A program made the translations under genes and the position numbers. A stretch of DNA of 64,000 nt from Protopterus annectens (lineage: Eukaryota > Chordata > Ceratodontiformes > Protopteridae), in assembly GCF_019279795.1 (NCBI RefSeq), contig NC_056727.1:1209078577-1209142576 (forward strand), read 5' to 3'. Under the pieces are notes generated by a model. The model had not been told where the DNA came from, ran no database searches, and was given only the letters and a program-made list of their open reading frames with translations. Below, in pieces: positions 34,620 to 45,779 of the stretch (within the stretch, counting starts at the first letter, position 1; the number at the start of each line of letters is the position of its first letter).

Positions 34620-35830
34620 TTGAACAAACTATTACATCGTCTCCTTACTAGATGGGGACATTCATCCTAACCCAGGGCCAGGGCATAAAACAAACACAGA
34701 ACCACAAATTCATGTTCCCTCTACCCCAAATATCCCATCTAAATCTCCCAACTCACTCTATATAGCTCACCTCAATATTCGCAGCATAAATAATAAAATT
34801 GCCCACCTCCATGCTCTCCTGGATGTTCATTCCTTTGATATACTTTGTTTAACAGAAACATGGCTAAAACCCACTACACAGGATGTTGAAAATTTTCCAT
34901 CTGGGTACAACATCTTGAGACAAGACCGCAAAGTAAAAAGGAGGTGGTGTTGCTATCCTTTATAAAGAAGGGCTACAAATATCTATACTAGATCTTGGTT
35001 CCTCTTCTGAAAACAATGCAGAAATCATTAGCACGAAACTTCAACTTAATCCCAGCATATACCTAAATATAATATGTATCTACTTGCCCCCTGGTAACAA
35101 CATAACCACTCTGGAAGGTATCCTTGCTGAACTCTCCACAAAAATTCCCCAACAGACAATAATTCTTAGATACTTTAATATAGACTGGAAGGACTGCTTT
35201 ACTGAATCACCAATCTCTCATATTAATCTTAATGGCTTCTCACAAACAATTAACTCCCCAACCAGAATTAATAAACCCAATAACAAAGAATCCATCCTAG
35301 ACTGGATTCTAATAAATAATCACCAACAACTCTATAATGTAGGGACCCTCCCTGATGATGTAAGTGACCATTCTCTCACTTACATAATCAGGCAAAGGTC
35401 GAGCTCACACAACCCAACCATATATAAAACAATAAGAAGCAACAAAAACTTTAATCCCAATAACTTCCAAACTGAACTAAAAGAATTTGATTGGTCTCCT
35501 ATAAAATACCTCCCACTTGACGAAGCAACAAAGTACTTTAACTCAAAATTCTTAACAATCCTTAACCACCATGCACCAAAGCGTTCCATCAAAATTAAAT
35601 CTAAACCCACCCCATGGCTTACAAAGAAAACCAGGCAGAAAATTCAACAGAGAAATAAAGTTTGGGCACTATGGAGAACAACTAAAAAGCCCGTAGACCA
35701 ACAACAATTCAGGCAAAAAAGAAATGAGACTAAGAAAGCTATAGTCAAAGGTAAAAAAAAAACTTTTACTTCAACCTCCAACAGACCAACCAAAATAATC
35801 CACAAAAGTTCTAGGCTAGCATAAACAGAC
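34620..35830 (+). pseudogene. LINE ORF2, endonuclease part (unit 1)
   Basis: Contains the 2A-like LLDGDIHPNPGPG, then NSLYIAHLNIRSINNKI, ILCLTETWLKP (catalytic Glu) and FPSGYNILRQDRK before a 1-base shift near 34940. A 246-codon frame (35084-35824) covers IILRYFNIDW (the D-F-N box is degraded to YFN), DVSDHSLTYII (SDH motif) and the basic connector PTPWLTKKTRQKIQQRNKVW. Frameshifts relative to unit 2 lie in A-runs (35718, 35755). Confidence 0.85.
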
Positions 35831-36039
35831 TACTTCAACGAGGCCAATCCGCAAGACCACCCCCTATAGGTTCAAATTCCGACAATCCAAAGCAAACTGC
35901 TAATGCTTTTAATACCTTCTTCACTAAGACCATCCAAACACTTGCTAATCAACTAACAGCCGATAGCTCTGCCCTTCCAACCAATACTACTAACTCTCTC
36001 CCAACTCTAAACCTGCAACCTGTCCCAACTTCCCTCATC

Positions 36040-37530
36040 TGCAACCCCTTAAGTAAACTAAAATCTACTACCCCCTCAGCTGACCAGCTACCTGCTGAAT
36101 ACCTGCAAAAGGTAGCCAAAGTCATAGCTTATCCTGTATCATTGCTGATAAATAGAACCATACAAGAAAGCACTATTCCCACCATCTGGAAAATCTCCTA
36201 CATTATCCCCCTACACAAGGGTGGAAACTCCATAGAATATTCTATCGTCCCATAGCACTACTTTCCCCATTAGCTAAAATAATGCAAAAGTGCATCCACA
36301 GACACCTACTCCAAAACAATTTACTGGCCAAATCTCAACATGGCTTCAGGCCTTTTCACAGTACAACTGCCCTCCTATCCTTCACTGACAGCATCAATAA
36401 AAACTGTAATAACAATCTTCTCTCTTCAGCACTTTTCATCGACCTTTCAAAAGCATTCAACATGGTCAACCACCACTTACTTCTCAATATTGTAAAATCC
36501 TTCTCTCTGGACACAAAGACTATAAAATGGTTCCAGTCCTACCTTGATAATAGACAGCAGGCAATGCTATGGGACAACAACCTCTCATCCCATCGCCTAG
36601 TTACCCTAGGTGTTCCTCAGGGCTCTATACTGGGCCCCCTCCTTTTCTCAATATTTATCAATGACCTCAACCTAGCTATTTCTTTAACTAATTGTGTACA
36701 ATACGCAGATGATTCAACAATAATCTGCTCAGGTAAATCTCAATCCCAACTACAGACTCTAACTCAGACAATGTTCAATAAAACAGAAAACTGGTTTCTA
36801 CAATGTTGCCTCCTCTTGAACCCCCAAAAAAAACAAACTCCTCCTCTTCACTCCTACCGGTAAATCACTCCCAATTAACTTTTCAGTCTTATCCAATAAT
36901 GGTACACTCAAATCTCGCAATCCAACAACTAAACTTCTAGGGGTAACCATTGATAACAACCTGAACTTTGAAACCCATATCAACAATACCATAAAAACAG
37001 TCAACAGGAAACTAGGCTCCCTCTATAGGATAAAACCCTTTCTCTCCTCACTAGCCAGAACCACTATTGCCTATTCCCACCTTATCTCCACACTTCTCTA
37101 TGCTTCTTCCATATATACTAACTTGCCAAAAAATAACCTTAACAAGCTAGCTAAAGCTTACAATAGCATTGCCAGATTTGCTACTGCTTCCTCCTTTAGG
37201 ACCTATCACTGCCATAACCTGAAACAATTAGGCTGGTTAGAGCTTCTGAATCAGATTCACTTTAAACAACTCACCATTGTGCACAAAACCCTTTTCCAAC
37301 CTACCAATACCCCAATACTTGCTAGTCTCATTACCCAATATAAGAACCTTTCAACTTTACGTTCATCTAATAAACTACTTGTATCAACATGTAAATCTAA
37401 TAACATGGCAGGAGATGCTCTGTTCTCAAATGCAGTTGGAAAGTACTGGAACCAACTCCCCAATGAACTTACATCACTGTCTTCATTTACACTTTTTAAC
37501 ACAATCTGAAACTCTATCTTAAAACCCATT
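36040..37530 (+). pseudogene. LINE ORF2, reverse transcriptase part (unit 1)
   Basis: RT motifs: LLAKSQHGFRPFHSTTALL, ALFIDLSKAFNMVNHHLL (first Asp), VTLGVPQGSILGPLLFSIFI and CVQYADDSTIICSG (YADD active site). The C-terminal domain follows with LLGVTIDNNLNFETHI and KYWNQLPNELTSLSSF. Unit 1 is split into frames 36282-36863 and 37123-37509 by an extra G at about 36860 and a missing A near 37500. Unit 2 keeps one open frame of 425 codons, so the breaks here are recent or are sequencing errors. Confidence 0.88.
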
Positions 37531-38063
37531 GGTTATGTCCCTGTACAAATCCAGACTAATCTCATACTATATCCCATATACCCTCTCAACACCTAATTCC
37601 TGCTCTATCTGTGTCTTTCTAGATCAAGGCCTATCCTTGGCTAAAACATATCTCATCCTAATAGAGATAATTTAAAATACCTAGTTAAATTCTTCTGCAT
37701 ATAATTCTAAAGCATCCTACCTAAGGCAGGCAACAAGTATTGTTTAAACTGTGAGCATTGCTGAACTGTTGCAACTTGAAGTATGTATTTGTTTAACAAT
37801 TACTTTCTAGTTACTAATGAAGTCTTGTACATAAAGTCTAAAATATCTTATCTAATGCTTGTAACATGTTTTTTATATAAACTGTGAAGATTCCTGAACT
37901 GTTTAAAATTTGTAGTGTTTAACTGTATAACAACTAGTACCTGTATGTTAGTAGTCTAGTAATCTCTTGGAGCTTATCTCCCCGGGACTCTACTGAAAAT
38001 GGACATAAATCCAGTTAGACTATCCTGGTCAACAAATGTAAAATAAAATAAATAAAATAAATA

Positions 38064-39079
38064 AAATTTTGAAAAGAGCTGGAGAGTTTACAGAACTATA
38101 TGGTACAAAGGGGTTATACAAACAATTTGATGCAAGAGGGGTTAGAACTATTGACGAGAGATAGAAAGGGAACGGTAGACCATGGGTCAAAGCCAATGAG
38201 ACACAAAGCCATGAGAATAACACAATGATACAAAAAAGTAATAAACATAGGCTTATGCTACAATATAGCAACAATATAAATGGGGTTTGTGAAATAATTA
38301 AACAAAACTGGAAAATCCTGTTAAGTGAGGATAGAATAAAAAATATATAGTGGATAAAGAACCAAGCTTTGGTTTTAGATGCAACAGTAACTTGAAAGAC
38401 ATGTTGTGTAAAGAACCAGGAATGAGAAATAAAACTAGGTTAACATCAGATAAAACAGGTACTTTTCCTTGCAGGCACTGCAAGGCTTGCTTCATGATTA
38501 GTAATAAAAATAGCTTTGTTCACCCCATAAATAAAAAGGAATATATATTTAAACTATATGCAGACAGCCACACAGAAAATGTGGTATATTTAGTGATGTG
38601 TCAATCATGCCCCAGTTACTAAGTAGGAAAACCAACTCTAAACTGAAAATTAGAATACATATTTTGTACAGTATTAGACAGAAAGATGAATGTAATGCTC
38701 TGTATGTGCATACTTCTAAGAATCCAACACATACCTTTAAATTTATGGTTCTACAGGTTACTCATATGAGTAAAAGGGTGGGACATAGTGAATGTCATTG
38801 AGTGTAATAAACTACACTGGATTATACAGCTAGCAGCAAATCATCCACCAGGGTTGAATACCTGTATACCTTTAAGACCAGCCCTTAAGAAAAGGAGGGC
38901 AGTGAGATGATTGGTGGTTGTGTTTTTAAACGTATTTAAATAGACTTCATGAATGCTGTTTCATTGTCTGAAGAAAGGTTATCCCAAAAGCGCTCACAGT
39001 TCTACAGTTTTATCACCATTTTACCTGTTTTTATGGAAGAAAAGTTAGCACAGCCTGTTTGGACTTGACTGTTTTCTTG
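38064..39079 (+). pseudogene. Truncated PLE, part 2 with 3' tail (unit 1)
   Basis: This continues the PLE after the LINE: linker NKHRLMLQYSN-type residues, WILLSED-like stretch, DKEPSFGFRCNSNLKDML, GTFPCRHCKACFMI (Cys-rich spacer), NVVYLVMCQSCPSY and the GIY-YIG remainder KTNSKLKIRI, then a 3' UTR with a hammerhead-like motif (38963-39000). It ends at GTTTTCTTG (39079), identical to the 3' end of the minus PLE at 30181. Confidence 0.83.
38963..39000 (+). ncRNA. Hammerhead-like motif (PLE tail, unit 1)
   Basis: ATTGT (stem I), CTGAAGA core (position 7 is variable in hammerheads), extra AA, GG TTAT CC stem II, then CAAA where GAAA is expected, AGCGCT palindromic stem III, C, ACAGT (stem I partner). 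The G12-to-A change, consistent with CpG decay, should abolish cleavage. Confidence 0.65.
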
Positions 39080-39724
39080 AATTTACATTGTTTTTTTTGG
39101 CAAGTGAGTCCTTAAGGTGAGGAATAGAGAATCTTTATAGAATTATTCAAACCATTTACATTTGGCGAAATACATTTATACATTGTCATTTCTGAATTGT
39201 AGTAAGTCTAGCAAAATGAAATAGTACTTATAAATTATGTTATAGTTCATATTAGCATTTTTTGTTATGGACAAAAATGTGAAACCAATCAATAACAATA
39301 TAGTAAAACTATTTACTACCCCTAACATGGAATGCATCATTCCTTATTCTATGACATAGTCACATAATCCACCCTCTATCATCCCTTAATATTTCACTAT
39401 CCAGTATTTGCATCTACATCTAAAAGGTAGCCACTCACTAAGCTACATTATCTCATATAGCTTCCATTTTACAATGATATACAATTAGCCACTTAATATT
39501 AATTTCCAAACAACTTAAATTCATTAAACAGAACTTGGAATATATCTATGTATTAATGACACATCAAAATAGAATCAATTTTCCTATAAGTCCAATCATA
39601 TCAAAACAAATGTTAACTCTGAAATAAATAATTACATTTCCAGATCAATCATAGACATGTAAATAAGTATCACAGTATTCCACTACTATCATCTATTAAT
39701 ATTCCATACATTTATACTAATTTA

Positions 39725-40341
39725 ATACTTAGAAGTTATCCAGCTACAGCCAGAAAACTAACTAAATTGCGGCCTTTGCTCAGGGTTTTCTTTTGTAGTC
39801 TGAGGAAGTGATTCTGCAGGGGTCTCTTAGTGCAGTGACAGTTTTAACACCTCTGCAGTACTGTGAGGGGAGGAGACTCTCAATTCCTCTTATAACTACA
39901 AAAGAAAACACTATCAAGACCTACAAATTAGTTAGTTTTCTGGCTATAGCTGATAACTTCTAAGTACAGTGTAAATCAAGGTCTGAGCAAAACATAAATG
40001 AGGGTGATTAGAAATAGAAAAGAAGCAGTCCTTTTACAGAAGGTGAAGAAAATAAGTGACCCTCCCAAATCCCATTATATGTCAATGGCATGGGAATTCA
40101 AAGTTACTTCCTTATGTCTGACATAAGTCATACAAAGTATTATGGGAAAGAGAAAGGCTTGAGGAAGTACAATATCACTTTGATACATCAAGCCCCATTG
40201 GTAGCCATGTTGTGGAAAAGAGGCTAAAATTACAAATAAAGCACGTAGAATAATTTTGAGGTGTTAAAATAGGTCAGGAAACAAAGATATAGTGAAAAAA
40301 ATAGTTTTTTTAGTTAAAGGGTGGCATTTTCCTTTAAATAT
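39725..40341 (+). repeat. T2-like dispersed repeat with foldback block (unit 1)
   Basis: Same family as 15119-15690 in opposite orientation. It starts with a 238-bp foldback (39727-39964) whose arms match over about 33 bp (CTTAGAAGTTATCCAGCTAC). It ends TTAAAGGGTGGCATTTTCC, then TTTAA (40313-40336). No protein is encoded. Confidence 0.65.
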
Positions 40342-40465
40342 AAGGCTTAATATTACTTTATTTATGATGATTGTGTTATTAATATTTACTTTAAATCAAA
40401 ATCTTCCCTTAAAAAACAGACTTGCAGGAAAGGAAAAAGATGATCAGAAAACGTTTTTAACTGTC

Positions 40466-40501
40466 TTAAGGTTTTAAAGGGGTGTTGCCCTTTAAAACCT
40501 G
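40466..40501. repeat. Perfect hairpin GGTTTTAAAGGG/CCCTTTAAAACC (unit 1)
   Basis: A 12-bp inverted repeat with a 6-base loop (GTGTTG). It contains TTAAAGGG and CCCTTTAA, like two abutting T2-type tips. The copy in unit 2 is at about 50213-50248. Confidence 0.7.
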
Positions 40502-40729
40502 TTGTTGCTTTACTACAGCATTTACTGTATGTTCATACCCTTGTTATTTTTTCACAATAATGAACAGTAAACAAGTTCTCCTGATTTATATAACTTTTTA
40601 AAAAAAATTAACTTGATATTAATATTTCTTAATATGAGATAAATGTTTAATAAATAACAGCTATAGCTTAATTTGTAGCTCTTTACAGTTTTGTATTTCA
40701 ACATTCCATTTCTGAGCTTTCTTTTGCAG

Positions 40730-40838
40730 GTTCAAAGGTCATTTCTGGATTCCTGACATCTCTGCTTCTTTGCACAACTTCAGCTCACCTTGCTCTGTTG
40801 CTTATAGCTCACAATTCAATTAAGGGTCGTTACCGAAG
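40730..40838 (+). CDS. Candidate host exon encoding a membrane segment (unit 1)
   Basis: A 109-bp segment is bounded by a good acceptor (pyrimidine-rich TTTCTTTTGCAG, ending 40729) and a donor (GAAG then GTAAAC at 40839). Only one frame is open; it enters with two bases of a split codon and leaves with two. It reads SKVISGFLTSLLLCTTSAHL, then ALLLIAHNSIKGRYR: a hydrophobic helix of about 20 residues followed by a basic end, as in a transmembrane protein with a cytosolic Arg/Lys flank. The sequence is identical in unit 2 while the flanking intron has diverged. I do not recognise the gene, and no neighbouring exon is visible. A chance splice-like pair is possible. Confidence 0.5.
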
Positions 40839-41868
40839 GTAAACTTGTTTAAAATGGGAAAATCTTGTCTAAATGTTATTAAAAGCTGAAGTAAATGCTC
40901 ATAACTACGCAAATGTGAGCAGAGCATTTTAAACAGCAACAGTTAAAAACAAATAAAACAAAATGCTTTAATGTCATTTAAAAGCTATAAACTGCTTTTA
41001 GAACATGGTTATTTTACATTAAAACACTTAAATATTAACTAGAAAGTTCAAATAGCTAAATAGTAAGATTATTTATCAGAAAACCTTATAAAAAGAATTT
41101 ACATTAAATAAAACAGCATTATAACCAATATACACATTTAATCATTTATTATGTCTAAAATAAGGGTTCCTATCATTCCAGCTGTCAAAGACGGAAATAC
41201 TGCCAGCCCAGCTATCTGGAATTTTATAAATTATTACATGTCATTTGTGAAGAATAATAATATGATTTATACAGATATGTTGCATAAGGAGTTACTGCCA
41301 GCACAGATATCTGGAATTTTGTAAATAGTTATGTCATTTGTGAATATCAGCATGATGCAATTGCTTGTGTTACCACTATATAGGAACTGTATGTTATGTG
41401 TGTATCAAACTGCTGGTACAGAAGTGTGTGTTGAACAGGGTTTGTACAGTACTGAGCTTAAAAGATGTATCCACAGTTTACCCTACTGGAACATAGAAGA
41501 TTAACTTGCAAAACTTAAGAATAGTTGAGATTAAAGTACTTTATTGCTGGGCCATAAACAAGAGATGTTATCTTTCAGTTTCATTAAACAGGAGACAGGA
41601 TGTCTATACTAGGGGACTCTCTGTGTTGCAGTGAAAGAGAGATAACTACCAGACTTGAGATGTAGAAGTGTTTTATTGTTTTAGGACTTCCAGGATGTGC
41701 AAACATCTGAGGAAAAGCCTTTATTTATGTATTTTTCACAGGGAGATGCTAAATGTTGGTAGTTTCTGACAATGAGGGTTTAGCTTGGGAACAAAAGTCA
41801 GGTGACAAAAAGTGATGTCATCCAAGCTAACCCAGGAGAAATATTTGATATTAATTTAAGAACTCTCT

Positions 41869-41910
<42 letters not shown>

Positions 41911-41914
41911 GAGG
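41869..41914. repeat. (GA)n microsatellite (unit 1)
   Basis: GA repeat with AAA interruptions. The unit 2 equivalent at 51611-51663 is longer. Confidence 0.95.
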
Positions 41915-42454
41915 GGGTGGGCATTTTGTATTTGAACTGACATTGTCAGTTGGGAAACATCCACTCACCACTTCTGTCTGCCTGTTGTTCTATAAATAGT
42001 TTTTAGGGCATAGTAACTCTTTTAGCTTCAGCTAGAAATATAGTAAAGTATAGCTTAGATATTTTCTTTATTTATTTGAGACTGTCCTAAAATGTTGTTT
42101 TAAATTTTCCATGTGATTTTGAACTCTGATGTAACTGATTACTTACTAAGTATTGTCTTCTTTTTTATTTATTATTAAATATATTTAAACCTATCATTGT
42201 GGCTGATGTCTGTGAGACATATTTAAGCTCTGAGAGTACCTGCATATGTATTTGGTGACACTGTGGGCCACTCCTAATAGCCTTGCTCTTGGTCAAACTA
42301 CCATTTGGATTAATGTAACATTACACAGTAATATTGGACACCCTTTGGTATGGGCCTTAAAGTAGCTGATAAAGAGTTGGCTGGTAGCTGTGATAATTAC
42401 CTTATGGTCTGGGCAAAAGGGGGCATAGCTAGTAAACCTATACAAGCCTCTCCC

Positions 42455-42456
<2 letters not shown>

Positions 42457-42521
<65 letters not shown>
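42457..42521. repeat. (GT)n microsatellite (unit 1)
   Basis: About 32 GT units. The unit 2 equivalent is 52203-52271. It creates a false Cys/Val reading frame. Confidence 0.97.
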
Positions 42522-42523
<2 letters not shown>

Positions 42524-43187
42524 TATATAAATCAGATCTCAAAGTTTGTGTGTGTGTCAGCTACTTGGGCAGGGACATGAAGCACTGGTTGGACAGATAA
42601 GGTGCTGGAGGTCTTAGCTTGGCCACTCATCTGAGATCTCAACTCCATAGCTGTGTCAGTAGGGATTCTTATTGGAGATCTGGAGAAAGAGGGAGAAACC
42701 AGCCCCAGACTGATTGTGATCTCTGTGTGCTTTTAAGGGAAATTGCACTTTACTGTGTGTGCACTTATCATCCTCCCAGTGTGTATGTCCCCCACTGCTG
42801 TCAGTGGTGAGGTGACACCGTAGGCCACTCCTAATAGCCTTGTACTTGGTCAAACTACCATTTGGATTAATAGTAACATTATACAGTAACACTGAACACT
42901 CTTTGGTAAGGGCCTTAAAGCAGCTGATAAAGAGTTGGTTGGTGGCAGTGATAACTATGTTATGGTCTGGGCAAAAGGGAACATAGCTAGTAAACCTGTG
43001 CCAGCCTTTCCCAGGTTTGTGTGTGTTTGTGTATAAATCAAACCTCATGCCTCTTGGTACTATTTTAAACTGCAAACATGCCTCCATATGAAACCTCTGC
43101 CATTGTAACCATTTCAGTTTCCATGCCAAGCTATCAAAGGAGCTTAACAAATTATTAAAGGTTTCATAGTCATTTCTCTCACTCACA

Positions 43188-43351
43188 GAAAATAAATTAG
43201 TGGAGGACTGGTATGTCAACCTCTCTATACAAGAAAAAATTTTGGAACAATCATTACTTGGAATTTTCAAGTATGCAACCTAGACGCACTTTTAAGAACA
43301 TAGTAGTGGGACAGAGTTTACATACATTGAGATTATGTATGGAAGAAGCTA
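43188..43351 (+). pseudogene. Truncated PLE, part 1 (unit 2)
   Basis: Duplicate of 33441-33604, with the same late-RT block (STSLYKKKFW) and the same LINE insertion point at GAAGCTA. Confidence 0.85.
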
Positions 43352-44366
43352 AGGAGCATGAAAGTATGTGTCTAAACTATCATGGCCAGTATAGCCTATA
43401 ACTTATTATTAGATCTAGGTGGCTATAAAGTGCTAGCCAGGAAAACCAGCAGCTTTAATCCCTCCCCTCTCTGTAACCAGTCTAATCTACTTTTTCCACC
43501 ATTAAAAGACACTCAGAACCACCACTCCTTTTCTTGCATTAGGAACACCCTCCTTTTTTACCCTGCTTACAATAAATTAATTTGGGCCACCAGGTGGCAG
43601 ACGTGTCCCTTCCAGGCCTTGAAGCCTTTTTCTGACCTGTACTACACCTTTGCTAGTTTACTGTTTATCCAAAGACTTGCTATTGAACTGTAGGCCATAA
43701 CATCTATTTATTTTTATGGTTAGCTCTCACACACCCTCCAAATAGCTCTATTATCTAATCATTTAACTTCATTCCAGTATTTAGGGTTACCTACCTACTG
43801 TAATCCCTGCTTCAACTGATTGTTCTTTTCAGCTCCTTACCTCTCTTGTCTCTACCCACTCCATTCGCCCTACGAGCTCACTCTGCTTCCTTACCCTACC
43901 CCCAATTCCCACACACCCCTACTGGCTCCTAAGCTTATACATCCTTATCACACCCTCTTCCTCTCCAATCCAATCACAATAGTCATCTTGTTAACATTCT
44001 ACATACACCTCTCTCTAACCACCGCTAGTATAACTCCTCCCCATTAAAGAACACTAGTAAGCTTATTAGTCACTATGCAAACACGACCTTTCCAAATCCA
44101 ACTAAAGCTCCTAATCATTGTCTTTCTCCTACTTTCTCTAACAGCAGCCTACATGCTAACCTCATATGAACAGTCAAAATATTTACAGCTGAACTTCCCT
44201 AATGCACAACCAAGTACTATACCTCTAGTTAACTCCCCAGAACACATAAATATAACATCTTTACCTAGCTATTTACCTGCTAAATATCACAGACTGACTC
44301 ATATCAAATACAACTATCTAAAACCTAAAAAAACCTCTTCACCATTACTTTAACCTCCACAATCCC

Positions 44367-45489
44367 TTGAACAAACTATTACACGTCTCCTTACTAGATG
44401 GGGACATTCATCCTAACCCAGGGCCAGGGCATAAAACAAACACAGAACCACAAATTCATGTTCCCTCTACCCCAAATATCCCATCTAAATCTCCCAACTC
44501 ACTCTATATAGCTCACCTCAATATTCGCAGCATAAATAATAAAATTGCCCACCTCCATGCTCTCCTGGATGTTCATTCCTTTGATATACTTTGTTTAACA
44601 GAAACATGGCTAAAACCCACTACACAGGATGTTGAAAATTTTCCATCTGGGTACAACATCTTGAGACAAGACCGCAAAGTAAAAAGGAGGTGGTGTTGCT
44701 ATCCTTTATAAAGAAGGGCTACAAATATCTATACTAGATCTTGGTTCCTCTTCTGAAAACAATGCAGAAATCATTAGCACGAAACTTCAACTTAATCCCA
44801 GCATATACCTAAATATAATATGTATCTACTTGCCCCCTGGTAACAACATAACCACTCTGGAAGGTATCCTTGCTGAACTCTCCACAAAAATTCCCCAACA
44901 GACAATAATTCTTAGATACTTTAATATAGACTGGAAGGACTGCTTTACTGAATCACCAATCTCTCATATTAATCTTAATGGCTTCTCACAAACAATTAAC
45001 TCCCCAACCAGAATTAATAAACCCAATAACAAAGAATCCATCCTAGACTGGATTCTAATAAATAATCACCAACAACTCTATAATGTAGGGACCCTCCCTG
45101 ATGATGTAAGTGACCATTCTCTCACTTACATAATCAGGCAAAGGTCGAGCTCACACAACCCAACCATATATAAAACAATAAGAAGCAACAAAAACTTTAA
45201 TCCCAATAACTTCCAAACTGAACTAAAAGAATTTGATTGGTCTCCTATAAAATACCTCCCACTTGACGAAGCAACAAAGTACTTTAACTCAAAATTCTTA
45301 ACAATCCTTAACCACCATGCACCAAAGCGTTCCATCAAAATTAAATCTAAACCCACCCCATGGCTTACAAAGAAAACCAGGCAGAAAATTCAACAGAGAA
45401 ATAAAGTTTGGGCACTATGGAGAACAACTAAAAAGCCCGTAGACCAACAACAATTCAGGCAAAAAGAAATGAGACTAAGAAAGCTATAG
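44367..45489 (+). pseudogene. LINE ORF2, endonuclease part with 2A-like motif (unit 2)
   Basis: The first frame (44367-44711) carries LLDGDIHPNPGPG (44391-44426), HLNIRSINNKI and LTETWLKP. After a shift near 44690, the second frame (44830-45489) carries YFNIDW, VSDHSL and PWLTKKTRQK. The 2A-like peptide sits about ten residues from the start of the frame and directly before the endonuclease, the position reported for 2A sequences in some LINE ORF2 proteins. The D-I-H-P-N-P-G-P form keeps the NPGP needed for ribosome skipping but has His in place of the usual Glu. Confidence 0.82.
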
Positions 45490-45779
45490 TCAAAGGTAAA
45501 AAACTTTTACTTCAACCTCCAACAGACCAACCAAAATAATCCACAAAAGTTCTAGGCTAGCATAAACAGACTACTTCAACGAGGCCAATCCGCAAGACCA
45601 CCCCCTATAGGTTCAAATTCCGACAATCCAAAGCAAACTGCTAATGCTTTTAATACCTTCTTCACTAAGACCATCCAAACACTTGCTAATCAACTAACAG
45701 CCGATAGCTCTGCCCTTCCAACCAATACTACTAACTCTCTCCCAACTCTAAACCTGCAACCTGTCCCAACTTCCCTCAT

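Larger units (their letters stand above)
33605..38063 (+). mobile_element. L2-like LINE with 2A-like motif (unit 1)
   Basis: An almost full-length LINE of about 4.46 kb inserted in the truncated PLE. Order: 5' region, a short hydrophobic ORF (34328-34606), a 2A-like motif (34645-34680), APE endonuclease (about 34740-35400), RT (about 36060-36860) and C-terminal domain (36870-37530). The 3' UTR ends GGAGCTTATCTCCCCGGGAC, then an AAATA-type tail. It belongs to the Jockey superfamily near L2/Rex/Crack; the exact clade is unsure. It differs clearly in sequence from the CR1-like family in this window. No target duplication was seen. Confidence 0.87.
33301..43047. repeat. 9.75-kb tandem duplication, unit 1
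   Basis: Unit 1 of a head-to-tail duplication; unit 2 is 43048-52797. The pentamer CCTCA ends the left flank (33296-33300), the internal joint (43043-43047) and the last unit (52793-52797), giving 5-bp microhomology. Identity is very high by eye, mostly 1-4 base indels in homopolymers, apart from one cluster of substitutions at 40863-40976. The unit contains PLE, LINE, T2-like repeat, candidate exon and microsatellites. Confidence 0.95.

Noticed and set aside
42350-42580. Cys/Val repeat ORF (and 52138-52350)
   Set aside because: Produced by translating the (GT)n microsatellite.
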